From positions 2,776,463-2,840,462 of the forward strand of contig NZ_RBWE01000001.1 of NCBI RefSeq assembly GCF_003627965.1: a stretch of DNA of 64,000 bases, read 5' to 3'. Below the pieces are notes generated by a model, which was not told where the DNA came from, did not search any database, and saw nothing but the letters and a program-made list of their open reading frames with translations. This document shows positions 15,632-23,720 of this stretch, one piece after another; the first letter of the stretch is position 1; each line of letters begins with the position of its first letter. A program made the position numbers and the translations under genes. Source of the stretch: Desulfofundulus salinus (GTDB lineage Bacteria; Bacillota; Desulfotomaculia; Desulfotomaculales; Desulfovirgulaceae).

Positions 15632-16597
15632 TTATACCCCCGTTCTCCCGGCAGGATTCACCCGGCACTTTTCCAGATTTCCGGCAAGCGGCAAATGATT
15701 CAAATCCAGGCCGATGATTAATACCTTGCTGTTGTCAAAATTATACGTCACGGGAATTGTCTTCGTACCGGTCGCCGGGACAAAATCGATCCGGTACCAC
15801 CCTTCCGGGCACCGGAAGATACCCTTTGCACGTACGACTTTACCCTGGGGCAAGCTGTTCAAACTTTGAAAATAGTTTTGGAGGCTCTTTAAATCAAAAA
15901 CTCCTTCGTATTCCCGGGAAAAGCTCTGGTAGGTCGGGAGCCGTTTTTCATGGTGGTGATGGTGGTGGTGGCGGAGACATTCGTCTCCGCCACCACCAGG
16001 CAGGTCCCCCGGAGTAGGTGGGGCACCCATTTGCTCCAGGGCGACCTGTCCAAAAGTAGTTTCCACAACGGTTGCCCGCCGGTTGACTGTTGATATCGTT
16101 TTCCGGATCTCCCGGGCTTCAGCGGCGGAAACCAGATCGCATTTATTGATGATAACGATGTCGGCCAGGGAAATTTGGGATTCCACAAAAGTACGGTAGC
16201 CAGCGTGGAAATCCTTAAATTCGGCCGCATCAATGAGAAGGATCACTTTTACCGCCTCAATATACTTTTCCAGACGCAGGCTGCCGATGACGGAGAGCAA
16301 TCCCTGGATTGTGGCCACACCTGTCGGCTCAACAATCACCCGGTCGGGCCTGACTTTGGTTGCGATATCGAGCAATTGCCTGCCCAAATCGGCTGCCAGG
16401 CTGCAGCAGATACAACCGCTGGCCAGTTCCACCACGTCCAGATCATCTTGAGCAAGCAATGCCCCGTCAATACCTACTTCACCGAAGTCGTTCACCAGGA
16501 TGACGATCCGTTCGAGTGGAACCAGCTTTTTGACCAGGTTCTGAATAAAGGTGGTTTTGCCGCTGCCCAGGAAACCGTTAACGATATCAACCAGCAA
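15632..16597 (-). CDS. COG0523 (CobW-like) GTPase with heptahistidine tract
   Basis: A 321-residue G3E-family metal-chaperone GTPase. Walker A GSGKTT lies at residues 11-16, the conserved CICC metal motif at 62-65, guanine specificity NKCD at 151-154, then a run of seven histidines at 210-216, and the CobW C-terminal domain after that. COG0523 proteins insert or deliver metals (zinc, cobalt, iron) using GTP. Its position between mtaC and the RamA-like activator suggests service to zinc-dependent MtaB/MtaA or to the corrinoid protein. It lies 11 bases after mtaC and is coupled to the activator downstream. Confidence 0.88.
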   Translation of the reverse strand: MLVDIVNGFLGSGKTTFIQNLVKKLVPLERIVILVNDFGEVGIDGALLAQDDLDVVELASGCICCSLAADLGRQLLDIATKVRPDRVIVEPTGVATIQGLLSVIGSLRLEKYIEAVKVILLIDAAEFKDFHAGYRTFVESQISLADIVIINKCDLVSAAEAREIRKTISTVNRRATVVETTFGQVALEQMGAPPTPGDLPGGGGDECLRHHHHHHHEKRLPTYQSFSREYEGVFDLKSLQNYFQSLNSLPQGKVVRAKGIFRCPEGWYRIDFVPATGTKTIPVTYNFDNSKVLIIGLDLNHLPLAGNLEKCRVNPAGRTGV

Positions 16598-16608
16598 GAC
16601 CGATCACC

Positions 16609-17352
16609 CTATCCATTCCATTTTTCGCGCAGTTGCCGCCAGTCCTTACCGGATACAGCATCGGCAGCCATCAGCGGTGCCTGGGAAGCATCTTTGCCCC
16701 AGATTCCCAGGTCAAAGCTGGTCACGTATTCCTCCGAAACGGCCCCGCCGCCGCAGACAAAGGGCAGGCTGATTCCTTCGCGGGTCAGGCGCTTGGATAT
16801 TCTTTCAAAAGCGGTCATGGTGGTGGTCATCAGCGCAGTGCCGGTCAGCATGGCGGGCTTGTATTGTTTTACCGCTGCTACAACTTCGTCAACAGGCACA
16901 TCCTTGCCCAGGTCGATCACCTCGTACCCGTTGGCGCGCAACAGGGCATTGACAATTTTCTGACCCAGGTCGTGAATATCTCCTTCGGCTGTGTGCGTAA
17001 TGATGACGCCTTTCTTCACCATGGCTTTACCCATTTTTTCTTCACATATTTCTATGCCTTCAAGCATGGCATCGGAGGAAAGAATCGCCTGCGGTAAATA
17101 ATACACTCCCTCGTCCCACAGCCGGCTGACTTCGTTCATACCTTTTACCAGGGCATTAATGACCTCCATGGGATCCTTGGTTTCCAGCGCCTTCCTGACT
17201 ACCTCACCGATGTTATCCGTATCACCGTCAACAACGCACTGGATAACCTGTTGCAAAGCTTCATCCTCAACGGCTACGGCCTTGGCCTCGCCCCGTTCAC
17301 GCTTCAGGTCGTAGCGCACAAAAATTCCGGAATAATCATCGAGGAAGTACAT
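16609..17352 (-). CDS. mtaC: Methanol corrinoid protein MtaC
   Basis: Carries the cobamide that accepts methyl from methanol. The 247 residues have a helical N-terminal domain and a B12 domain with AEGDIHDLGQKIV near 137 (axial His), TGTALMTTTMTAFERI near 183 and FVCGGGAVSEEY near 210. It has a longer N-terminus than the other two intact corrinoid proteins and diverges from both, fitting a dedicated MtaB partner. GTAAGGAGG precedes the ATG. It follows mtaB by about 50 bases on the same strand, the classical mtaBC pairing. Confidence 0.93.
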   Translation of the reverse strand: MYFLDDYSGIFVRYDLKRERGEAKAVAVEDEALQQVIQCVVDGDTDNIGEVVRKALETKDPMEVINALVKGMNEVSRLWDEGVYYLPQAILSSDAMLEGIEICEEKMGKAMVKKGVIITHTAEGDIHDLGQKIVNALLRANGYEVIDLGKDVPVDEVVAAVKQYKPAMLTGTALMTTTMTAFERISKRLTREGISLPFVCGGGAVSEEYVTSFDLGIWGKDASQAPLMAADAVSGKDWRQLREKWNG

Positions 17353-17404
17353 TTCATTTCCTCCTTACATTTTTAAATTGGGAGATTAGTGGTAGCTCAA
17401 AACA

Positions 17405-18778
17405 TTACAGGCCGTAATTGGATGGTTTGAAGCCCTTAACCTGCTTCTGGTAAACCGGAATGCATTCGGCAATAAAGTCTTCTTCCTTATCAGGCAGGGA
17501 GAGAAGCGCTTTGTAGGTAGACTCAAGAACTTCCTTTTCAAAGTCCGACAAAAGCAGCTTACTGTCTCCGCGCATCAGTTCGGCGGCCTTAATGGCTGCC
17601 GCCCGGGCGCGGCTGTAATAGGATTCGGAATTGCTGACAATGGCCTTTCCAATCTCGTAAGCATTGTCCGGCGAAAGGATAAACCCGTGCGTATCCCGGT
17701 ACTTGTCCGAATTAATCATCATGTCCCTTAAATCCTTTGCCTTACCCATTTTGACCGCCGTATTCATCAGGGCAACGTCGTAGCCCAGAATTTCCGTGAA
17801 GACCGCCGCCGTGGTTCCACCGAACATATCGTGGTACTCCACGGCCTCGTTGCTCCAGAGGTCGCAAACGGCTGCCACCAGGTTGCCCAGCAGGTCGGAG
17901 TGGGCGCAGGCGCAGGTTTTCCCTTCCATGGAGATCGGGATTCCCGCAATTGCCTTGATGATGGGATCCTCATAACCGCAGTCCTTGGTCGGCCCCTTTG
18001 CCCCCTGCTCGTAGGCCACCAGCGTGCGGGCCGCGGCTATGGCCCGGCAAATGGCCGCAAAAGTATGCGGTACGGATTTATCCAGGTACCCGCCGGCCAT
18101 AAACATGGCTACGTTGGCCTGGGAACAGTCTGTATCTCCGCCGGGGGTAACTCCATGTTTATTGGCAATTTCGACAATTTTCTTCCAGAGAAATTCTACG
18201 TCGCGGCTGCCCAGCACGCCGATTCCGAAAAGGACACCCTTGATGTCCTGGCGAACAATTGCGTAGTCAGTGATTTCTTTCCCTCCCATCGACTCAATGG
18301 AAAGGTTGTCGGCTCCGGCAGCTGCGCTAGCCTCGAAGGTAGCCAGGATGTTTTTCAGGGCATCGCTGTCCCGCATATTCTCCTCGTCAGGCTTGCGGTA
18401 GTCGGCAATCGTGGCCCTGATCGCACTCTTCAAGCCGTACTTTTGGTAATAGTCATCCATCAGGCGCTTGGTTGCGGCAGCGATTTCCCCGCCCCAGTCT
18501 GGATTCCTGGTCATCTGGTAAACATGTTCCAGTTCAATCTGGATCCCGGGGAAACCCAGTTGAACACAGCGCTCTAAAACATCGTTAACCATCTTTTCGT
18601 ATTCCCGCACCAGGGTCTTTTTTGTTTCTTCGGAACCAGGCCGGGGATGGGGAACAAGTTCCGGATAAACCAAACCGCCTCCGACTTCAAAGTCGCGCCC
18701 GTATTTAACCGGGTACTTTGCCGTTCCGAAAACCATTTCGTCCGCGCTCTGATAAGCCATGGAAGTATACTTAGCCAT
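17405..18778 (-). CDS. mtaB: Methanol:corrinoid methyltransferase MtaB
   Basis: Cleaves the C-O bond of methanol and methylates the Co(I) corrinoid of MtaC. The 457 residues keep the zinc site of Methanosarcina MtaB with a constant offset of two: Glu162 (SIESMGG), Cys218 (GDTDCSQ) and Cys267 (KDCGYED), against Glu164, Cys220 and Cys269 as I recall for the archaeal enzyme. The N-terminus (ADEMVFGTAKYPVKYG) is typical. The ATG has GAGGAGG 7 bases upstream. It heads the operon mtaB-mtaC-GTPase-activase-MtaA. This gene makes growth on methanol likely. It is not related to the tRNA methylthiotransferase also named MtaB. Confidence 0.97.
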   Translation of the reverse strand: MAKYTSMAYQSADEMVFGTAKYPVKYGRDFEVGGGLVYPELVPHPRPGSEETKKTLVREYEKMVNDVLERCVQLGFPGIQIELEHVYQMTRNPDWGGEIAAATKRLMDDYYQKYGLKSAIRATIADYRKPDEENMRDSDALKNILATFEASAAAGADNLSIESMGGKEITDYAIVRQDIKGVLFGIGVLGSRDVEFLWKKIVEIANKHGVTPGGDTDCSQANVAMFMAGGYLDKSVPHTFAAICRAIAAARTLVAYEQGAKGPTKDCGYEDPIIKAIAGIPISMEGKTCACAHSDLLGNLVAAVCDLWSNEAVEYHDMFGGTTAAVFTEILGYDVALMNTAVKMGKAKDLRDMMINSDKYRDTHGFILSPDNAYEIGKAIVSNSESYYSRARAAAIKAAELMRGDSKLLLSDFEKEVLESTYKALLSLPDKEEDFIAECIPVYQKQVKGFKPSNYGL

Positions 18779-18993
18779 GGTCAAACCTCCTCTTTTTGTT
18801 AACCAAATAATTTGGGTGGATTTTAATGCGCATTCACAGGTTAGATACTTTCAGAAGAAACCAGTTTTCTAAACCTTTAAACCCATTCTCCTTTTTAAGT
18901 ACTTTAAAAGTGCCGCCCACAGCTTTCAGATTTTTTAAGGCCCCTGCTTTGCCCCAGCAACGACCTCCTTATTTTGTAATATTTAAAATATTT

Positions 18994-19022
18994 AATATTT
19001 AAAAAACCGCGTTGTTCTTCAA
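18994..19022 (-). promoter_or_regulatory. Possible promoter of the mtaB operon
   Basis: TTGAAG, 17 bases, then AATATT on the minus strand (4/6 matches to each consensus hexamer), embedded in an AT-rich run with ATATTTAAAATATTTAATATT symmetry. It would give a leader of roughly 200 bases before mtaB. Read-through from the gene upstream is an alternative. Confidence 0.25.
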
Positions 19023-19042
19023 CAAACAAGTTTTTACTTTCA

Positions 19043-20059
19043 TTATTGGCTATAACCAATAACTTCATCTACCATTGCCCGCAGGCAAGCAGTGGGAGTT
19101 GCTGGAGGGATGGAACAACCGGGGGCAATCATACTGTACCCGTCCGCAATAGCTTTTCTTACTTCCCCTTTAACCTTATCTACATTCCCTGAAAACAAAG
19201 TGTGGGCAGCGTCTACTCCTCCAATAAGTGAGATATGGCGGCCAAATTTCTTTAACTTTTCAACTGCTTTCGGGGCATCAACTTTAGTTTCGACGCTTAT
19301 TGCTGTTACACCCAGGCCGGCGATATCTTCGATAACATCGTCCAGCTTGCCGCAGATGTGGATAATCGTGGGAATATCCTGGAGTTCGGCAAGGAGTTTC
19401 TTTTGCCAGGGCAGGACAATATCCCGGTAGATTTTAGGGCTGATCATATCCAGCGAGGCCATCATGTCTTCTATGCAGATAGCATCGGCCCCAGCTTTAA
19501 TTAATTCCCGCGCCAGGAGTCGTCCCGCAAGTTCCCCGATCTCCATAAACGGCTCGACCAGATGGGGCTTCTTAAAACTACTCCGTAACAAATCGGTTGC
19601 ACCGATAAGACTTCCCGCGATACTATACGGCCCGATAATTCCGCCGATGACCAGAGCCTGATCTCCTACCATTTCTTTTAAAAGTTTCAAGGCCCGGATT
19701 AATTCCGGAATTCTTCCCCTTTGGAGGTAATCTTCCGGCATTGTAGGCCGATCGCCCGGTTTATACGGGTAATCTGCAGGGCTTGGCAAATTATTCCTTC
19801 CCCCGTCCTTAATTGGACATCCCAGGGCTTCCGCTTCAACAGTCTGACAAAACGGGACTCGCACCGCGTCAAAACCCAGGATGGTATGAGCCCCGGAAGC
19901 AAGCCTGGCCATTTCCTGAGCCCGAAAATTTGCCTCCGGCCAGTAGACATTTAACTCCTCCATTTGTTCATAGGTAGCCGTTTGATTAACGGATAACACG
20001 GGCAGGCGATCTGTTTCTTCACCCGCCAGGGCTTTTAGTACTCTTTCGCGACCTGTCAT
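19043..20059 (-). CDS. Third MtaA-like cobamide methyltransferase
   Basis: A 338-residue UroD-fold protein that retains the MtaA zinc pattern: HIC in TIIHICGKLDD near 235 and the third cysteine in IAPGCSIPPATP near 312. It is clearly more distant from the two other copies than they are from each other, and its start (RERVLKALAGEETDRLPV) looks closer to archaeal-type MtaA. It lies immediately upstream of mtaB on the same strand with only a short AT-rich gap after its stop, so partial co-transcription is possible. AAAGGGG precedes the ATG. The acceptor is unknown. Confidence 0.85.
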   Translation of the reverse strand: MTGRERVLKALAGEETDRLPVLSVNQTATYEQMEELNVYWPEANFRAQEMARLASGAHTILGFDAVRVPFCQTVEAEALGCPIKDGGRNNLPSPADYPYKPGDRPTMPEDYLQRGRIPELIRALKLLKEMVGDQALVIGGIIGPYSIAGSLIGATDLLRSSFKKPHLVEPFMEIGELAGRLLARELIKAGADAICIEDMMASLDMISPKIYRDIVLPWQKKLLAELQDIPTIIHICGKLDDVIEDIAGLGVTAISVETKVDAPKAVEKLKKFGRHISLIGGVDAAHTLFSGNVDKVKGEVRKAIADGYSMIAPGCSIPPATPTACLRAMVDEVIGYSQ

Positions 20060-20400
20060 ATATTTATACCCCTTTCTTTTATAGTAATTGACATTCCTGT
20101 TTAAACTATTTAGATTATAAAAATGTAGTAGAAAGGTGGCATCTCCCTCCTTTTGGCCGGCTAGCCATCAAAAACGGGAGTTCATGAATGTTCAAAAGAA
20201 ATGCTCTTTGGCTAAACTCCGTACAAAAGGAAACCTTTGCGCTATTTTACCAGGCCCGGCGCTGAATGTAAATTTTCCTGCCATCAATTGCAATCAATAC
20301 CCGGCAAAAGGTCAATATTCAGCCCCCAACGGTTGCCAGGCATTTCTTTTTCGAACGGCCAGCCATTTATGGGGCGAAGATGCTTTTGCAGCCCCCAAGC
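20060..20400. other. 340-base intergenic region upstream of the third MtaA-like gene
   Basis: No convincing gene. It separates the corrinoid-protein gene (upstream on the minus strand) from the third MtaA-like gene. I see no strong hairpin and no sigma-54 site. A TTGACA/TAGATT pair with 17-base spacing exists on the plus strand but faces no gene. Confidence 0.5.
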
Positions 20401-21084
20401 TCATCCCGCGGTACACCCGGCAAGGTGGTTCCTCACCGCCACCATCAGGTCGATGGCTGCCTTTAAAGCCCGGGAGGCATTGGGAGCGTAACCGTGGGCT
20501 CCCCAGCGGGCAGCTACTTGTTCCGTTACGGGCGCCCCGCCCACCATAATCCGCACCTGCGGATTTTCCTCTTTCAGCCTGGCAATAATGGGCTTCATTT
20601 TGAGCATGGTGGTGGTCATCATGGCCGAAAGACAAACCAGGTCGGGTTTTAGCCGTCTGTACTCCCGGATAAAAGTCTCCACGGGCACGTCCCGTCCCAG
20701 ATCATAAACCTCGAAACAGGAAGCCTCAAACATCATCTTCACGATGTTCTTACCGATGTCATGGATATCCCCTTCCACCACCCCGATGAGCACCCTTCCC
20801 CTGACGCCCACGTCTTTTTTTACCACGTGCTCCCGCAGCAACGCCAGGCCCCGGTAGAGGGCGTCGGCACATAAAAGCATTTCGGGGATAAAATATATCT
20901 CTTCTTCATAAAGACGGCCCACCTCTTCAATTCCCGGCACCAGCCCTTCAAAAATGGCCCTGGTGGCATCCATCCCCACTTCTATGCATTCCTTAGCCGT
21001 CTCCACCACAGCCTCCTCATCGAAACCAATTACCGCTTCCCGCAAGCGGTTGAGAAGTTCTCTCTCCTTTTGCGAACAAAGCAC
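20401..21084 (-). CDS. Corrinoid (B12-binding) methyl-carrier protein
   Basis: A 227-residue corrinoid protein with the usual cap domain and a B12 domain: VEGDIHDIGKNIVKMM near 112, CLSAMMTTTMLKM near 157, IMVGGAPVTEQVAARWGAHGY near 185. It is close to the 221-residue carrier of the second module. The start is GTG after a GGAGGGGGG run. It is adjacent to a broken paralogue upstream and has no methyltransferase of its own next to it. It may serve the third MtaA-like protein or a substrate enzyme encoded elsewhere. Confidence 0.9.
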   Translation of the reverse strand: MLCSQKERELLNRLREAVIGFDEEAVVETAKECIEVGMDATRAIFEGLVPGIEEVGRLYEEEIYFIPEMLLCADALYRGLALLREHVVKKDVGVRGRVLIGVVEGDIHDIGKNIVKMMFEASCFEVYDLGRDVPVETFIREYRRLKPDLVCLSAMMTTTMLKMKPIIARLKEENPQVRIMVGGAPVTEQVAARWGAHGYAPNASRALKAAIDLMVAVRNHLAGCTAG

Positions 21085-21195
21085 GCGCTATCTACCCCCC
21101 TCCTGAAGATTTTCAACACCAGGGCTATAAGGAACCGGCGTAACCAGAATATTTTGAAATCATTGGCGATCCATCAGGGTAATTCCCCGGCGTCG

Positions 21196-21480
21196 CTATG
21201 ACTCATGACAGCTGTTCTTCACCGAAAGCATAATTTCCACTGCCTTTTTTAAAGCCTGGTGGGCGTTGGGGGCATAGCCGCTGGCTCCCCAGCGCCTGGC
21301 TATACAATCGCTTAAAGGGGCGCCCCCGACCATGATTTTTACCCGCGGGTTGCGTTCCCGCAGTTCATTGATCACTCTTTTCATTCGGCCAGGGTGGTGG
21401 TCATCATGGTGGAAAGACAAATAAATGCAATTCCAGTTCGTGCAATTCCCGTTCCGGCTCCAGCACCCACCCCCACCTCC
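21196..21480 (-). pseudogene. Decayed corrinoid-protein gene (C-terminal remnant)
   Basis: The last 60-70 codons read as a corrinoid protein (KIMVGGAPLSDCIARRWG, then GYAPNAHQALKKAVEIM) and closely parallel the end of the intact carrier just downstream. Further upstream the signature LSTMMTTTLAE is present but in another reading frame and followed by a stop, and an earlier helix appears in yet another frame. The cap domain and the GDxHDIG cobalt-ligand motif are missing. At least one, probably two, frameshifts plus an N-terminal deletion make it non-functional. Confidence 0.85.
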
Positions 21481-21581
21481 GGACCTTTTAATTCTTATCC
21501 TAAAGGGGAAACCTGGAACTGACAACAGCTAATCCATGAACCGTCCTATTTTACCCTTGAAAGGTTTCCCGGCGAACAGCA

Positions 21582-22349
21582 TCAGAGCAGGTGACGGTTT
21601 TGTTTAAAAAACTGGATGAAATTAAGAATATATTTTATTTCACTGGCGTCAAAATCCCGCACTGCCCGCAAAACTGCCTGAACGTTAGGATCTCCCAGGG
21701 TTTCTAAAATATCGGAATTCAATGTAGCCAGGAGGTCCTCTACGTCCTCCTGTTTCATCAGAAAGTAACTGACTGAGGTATTGAGCACCCTGGCAATCTT
21801 TTCAAGGGTATCCAGCAGAGGGGTGGTTTGTCCGTTTTCAATCTGGCTTAACAAACCCGGGGAAACTCCCGCTTTCTCGGCCAGGGCGGCCACTGTCAAT
21901 CCTTGCTTTTGCCGCAACTTGCGCAAGCGGTAGCCCAGGCTATCGGGGCGATCCGTCTGATCAAGAAAATAGCGAAGGGTTACATTCAAGGCCTCGGAAA
22001 GTTTCTTCAAATCCTCTAAATCCGGGGTAGCCTGCCCGTTTTCAAACTTTTCCAGCACGGATGCAGGCAGTTCACTGATTTCGGCCAGGTCCTGGATGGA
22101 AAGGCCGCGGCTTTCCCGCATAAAGCGCAGTTTTTCCCCGGTGACCGTATCGTCGGTATTACCTACCAGGTAACTAACTGAAACATTGAGAGCTTCGCTG
22201 ATCCTCTTTAACATGGGGATGGACGGCTTGCGGATTTCCCTTTCCACCGCACTGAGGTAAGAAGGGGATATTTTTAACTGGTTGGCCAGTTCGGTCAGCG
22301 TAATGCCCCTTTCCTTGCGAAAGTCCCTGATTTTTTGCCCTAAACTCAT
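21582..22349 (-). CDS. Regulator with three tandem XRE/Cro-type HTH domains
   Basis: A 255-residue DNA-binding protein made almost wholly of three Cro/CI-type helix-turn-helix units at about residues 5-60, 70-125 and 140-195. Each ends in the same ALNVSVSYLV-like segment (LNVTLRYFL, LNTSVSYFL). A 60-residue helical C-terminus follows, with no sensor domain I can name. The ATG is preferred because AAAGGGTGG lies 5 bases upstream. It is set among corrinoid genes and is the only regulator gene in the island, so it is a candidate controller of methanol use. Confidence 0.85.
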   Translation of the reverse strand: MSLGQKIRDFRKERGITLTELANQLKISPSYLSAVEREIRKPSIPMLKRISEALNVSVSYLVGNTDDTVTGEKLRFMRESRGLSIQDLAEISELPASVLEKFENGQATPDLEDLKKLSEALNVTLRYFLDQTDRPDSLGYRLRKLRQKQGLTVAALAEKAGVSPGLLSQIENGQTTPLLDTLEKIARVLNTSVSYFLMKQEDVEDLLATLNSDILETLGDPNVQAVLRAVRDFDASEIKYILNFIQFFKQNRHLL

Positions 22350-22455
22350 ACCGTCCACCCTTTCATCCCGCTAAAATCTACGACTTCCCACCGGCGACTT
22401 TGATCGAAATCATAGCACAGGCCGCCTGGAGATTCAAGCAGGCCTTCATAACTGG

Positions 22456-22485
22456 AGAAAAAAACCCCCCGCGGGGGATTTTTTA
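22456..22485 (-). terminator. Terminator after the second COG0523 GTPase gene
   Basis: A C6/G5-rich stem (CCCCCCGCGGGGG) is flanked by A7 and T6. On the minus strand it begins within the stop codon of the GTPase gene and ends in a T-run, insulating the regulator gene downstream. Confidence 0.75.
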
Positions 22486-23568
22486 CGAGCTCAATTCCTT
22501 TTTATCATGGCCCAACCGGAAGGGGGAGCCGGCATAATCGCCCGATGCAGTGCAAGCCGGGGAACGCCGGCGGTTTAAGCCGGCCGGACGGGAAACCCTG
22601 CGCCGCCGGTCACCACCATCTTCATAGAAACCTTGCGGCTCCTTGTGCAGGCAATCCAGAAGGGCGGCGGTAAGCTTACCGGCGGCCAGGGTAGAACCAA
22701 TTACCAGCACCTTGCTCTCATGAAAGCGGCCCGTTACAGGCTCAAGGGAAACGCCTGAAGGGAGAAAATCCAGGCGCACCCATCCTTCTTCGCAGCAAAA
22801 GATGCCCTTGGCCCGTACCACCTCGCCAATACTTGACCGGGATAGGTTTTCAAACAACCTGGCGAGCTGTATCCTGGAAAAAGTGCCCTGAAATTTGCGC
22901 GAGAAACTATAGTAGCTGGGAATATCCACGGCACTCTGGGGCCTCTGGCAAACCTTCCTCTCCCTGGGGGAGGAAAAGCCGGTTTGAGAGGCCACTTGTA
23001 AATCCGCCGGGCTTACCTGCCCTTGGTGCGTTGAAACAAACCGGGCCCGGGGATTAAGCTCCTTGATTTTTTTCGTCAACGATTGCACTTTTTCCTCCGG
23101 GACCAGGTCACACTTGTTCAACACCAGCACACTGGCCCGGCAAATTTGGGATTCGGCAAAAAGCGGGGACCGGGCGTAGAGTTCGTCAAAGGAACAGGCG
23201 TCAATAACGTGAATGATGCTGAAGCAGTGGTCCATTAAATGCAGGCCCATTACCTTTGCCGCCGCCAGCAACCCCTGAACGGCGGCAACACCGGGGTATT
23301 CTATGATCAACCTGTCCGGCGAGAGGAAACCTGCCACATAGGGAATTTGTCTGGCCAGATCGGCGCTTAAGGTGCAGTAAATGCATTCACAGCCCAATTC
23401 CAGCACATCAGGTGCATCCTGGGCCAAAAGGGCACCGTCAATACCTACCTCTCCAAACTCCCCTACTAAAACAGCCACCCGTTCCCGGAGGGCCAGTTGT
23501 CTCACCAGATGCTGGATGAGGGTGGTTTTCCCACTGCCAAGGTAGCCTGTAACTATATTCACGATCAT
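22483..23568 (-). CDS. Second COG0523 (CobW-like) GTPase
   Basis: A 361-residue homologue of the GTPase in the methanol operon. It has Walker A GSGKTT near residue 11, a metal motif varied to CECIYC near 60-65, NKCD near 150 and a shared C-terminal CobW domain, but no histidine tract. The C-terminal tail is about 50 residues longer and rich in Arg and Pro. The ATG was chosen over a TTG two codons earlier. It is a separate unit between the triple-HTH regulator and the adenosyltransferase gene. It is a likely metal chaperone; metal and client are unknown. Confidence 0.85.
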   Translation of the reverse strand: MIVNIVTGYLGSGKTTLIQHLVRQLALRERVAVLVGEFGEVGIDGALLAQDAPDVLELGCECIYCTLSADLARQIPYVAGFLSPDRLIIEYPGVAAVQGLLAAAKVMGLHLMDHCFSIIHVIDACSFDELYARSPLFAESQICRASVLVLNKCDLVPEEKVQSLTKKIKELNPRARFVSTHQGQVSPADLQVASQTGFSSPRERKVCQRPQSAVDIPSYYSFSRKFQGTFSRIQLARLFENLSRSSIGEVVRAKGIFCCEEGWVRLDFLPSGVSLEPVTGRFHESKVLVIGSTLAAGKLTAALLDCLHKEPQGFYEDGGDRRRRVSRPAGLNRRRSPACTASGDYAGSPFRLGHDKKELSS

Positions 23569-23680
23569 GGTCAACGCACCTTGTTTTCACGGTAACAAAG
23601 TTTGCTTTTTATTTTACTTTAAAATCTTCCTACCTGTAAAGCATTTTCCGCAAACCGTCAATTTTTTCACCAGCGATCAA

Positions 23681-23710
23681 AAGAAAACCCACCGCCTTAA
23701 TGGGGTGGGT
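23681..23710 (-). terminator. Terminator after the adenosyltransferase gene
   Basis: CCCACC pairs with GGTGGG around a 10-base loop; the minus strand continues TTTTCTTTT. It lies 11 bases beyond the stop. Confidence 0.7.
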
Positions 23711-23720
23711 GCAAGAGAAA

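Noticed and set aside
15950-16020. CAC-repeat tract as a simple-sequence phase-variation site
   Set aside because: The tract encodes the histidine run of the GTPase in triplets, so length changes would keep the frame; it is better explained as a metal-binding loop.
20080-20130. TTGACA/TAGATT promoter-like pair on the plus strand
   Set aside because: Spacing is right, but there is no plus-strand gene or RNA-like structure downstream; kept only as a possible antisense start.
18785-20400. Sigma-54-type promoters upstream of mtaB and of the corrinoid genes
   Set aside because: Several GG...GC pairs exist, but the spacing between the dinucleotides is 9 or 11 rather than 10 and the surrounding bases do not match; no sigma-54 activator gene is nearby.
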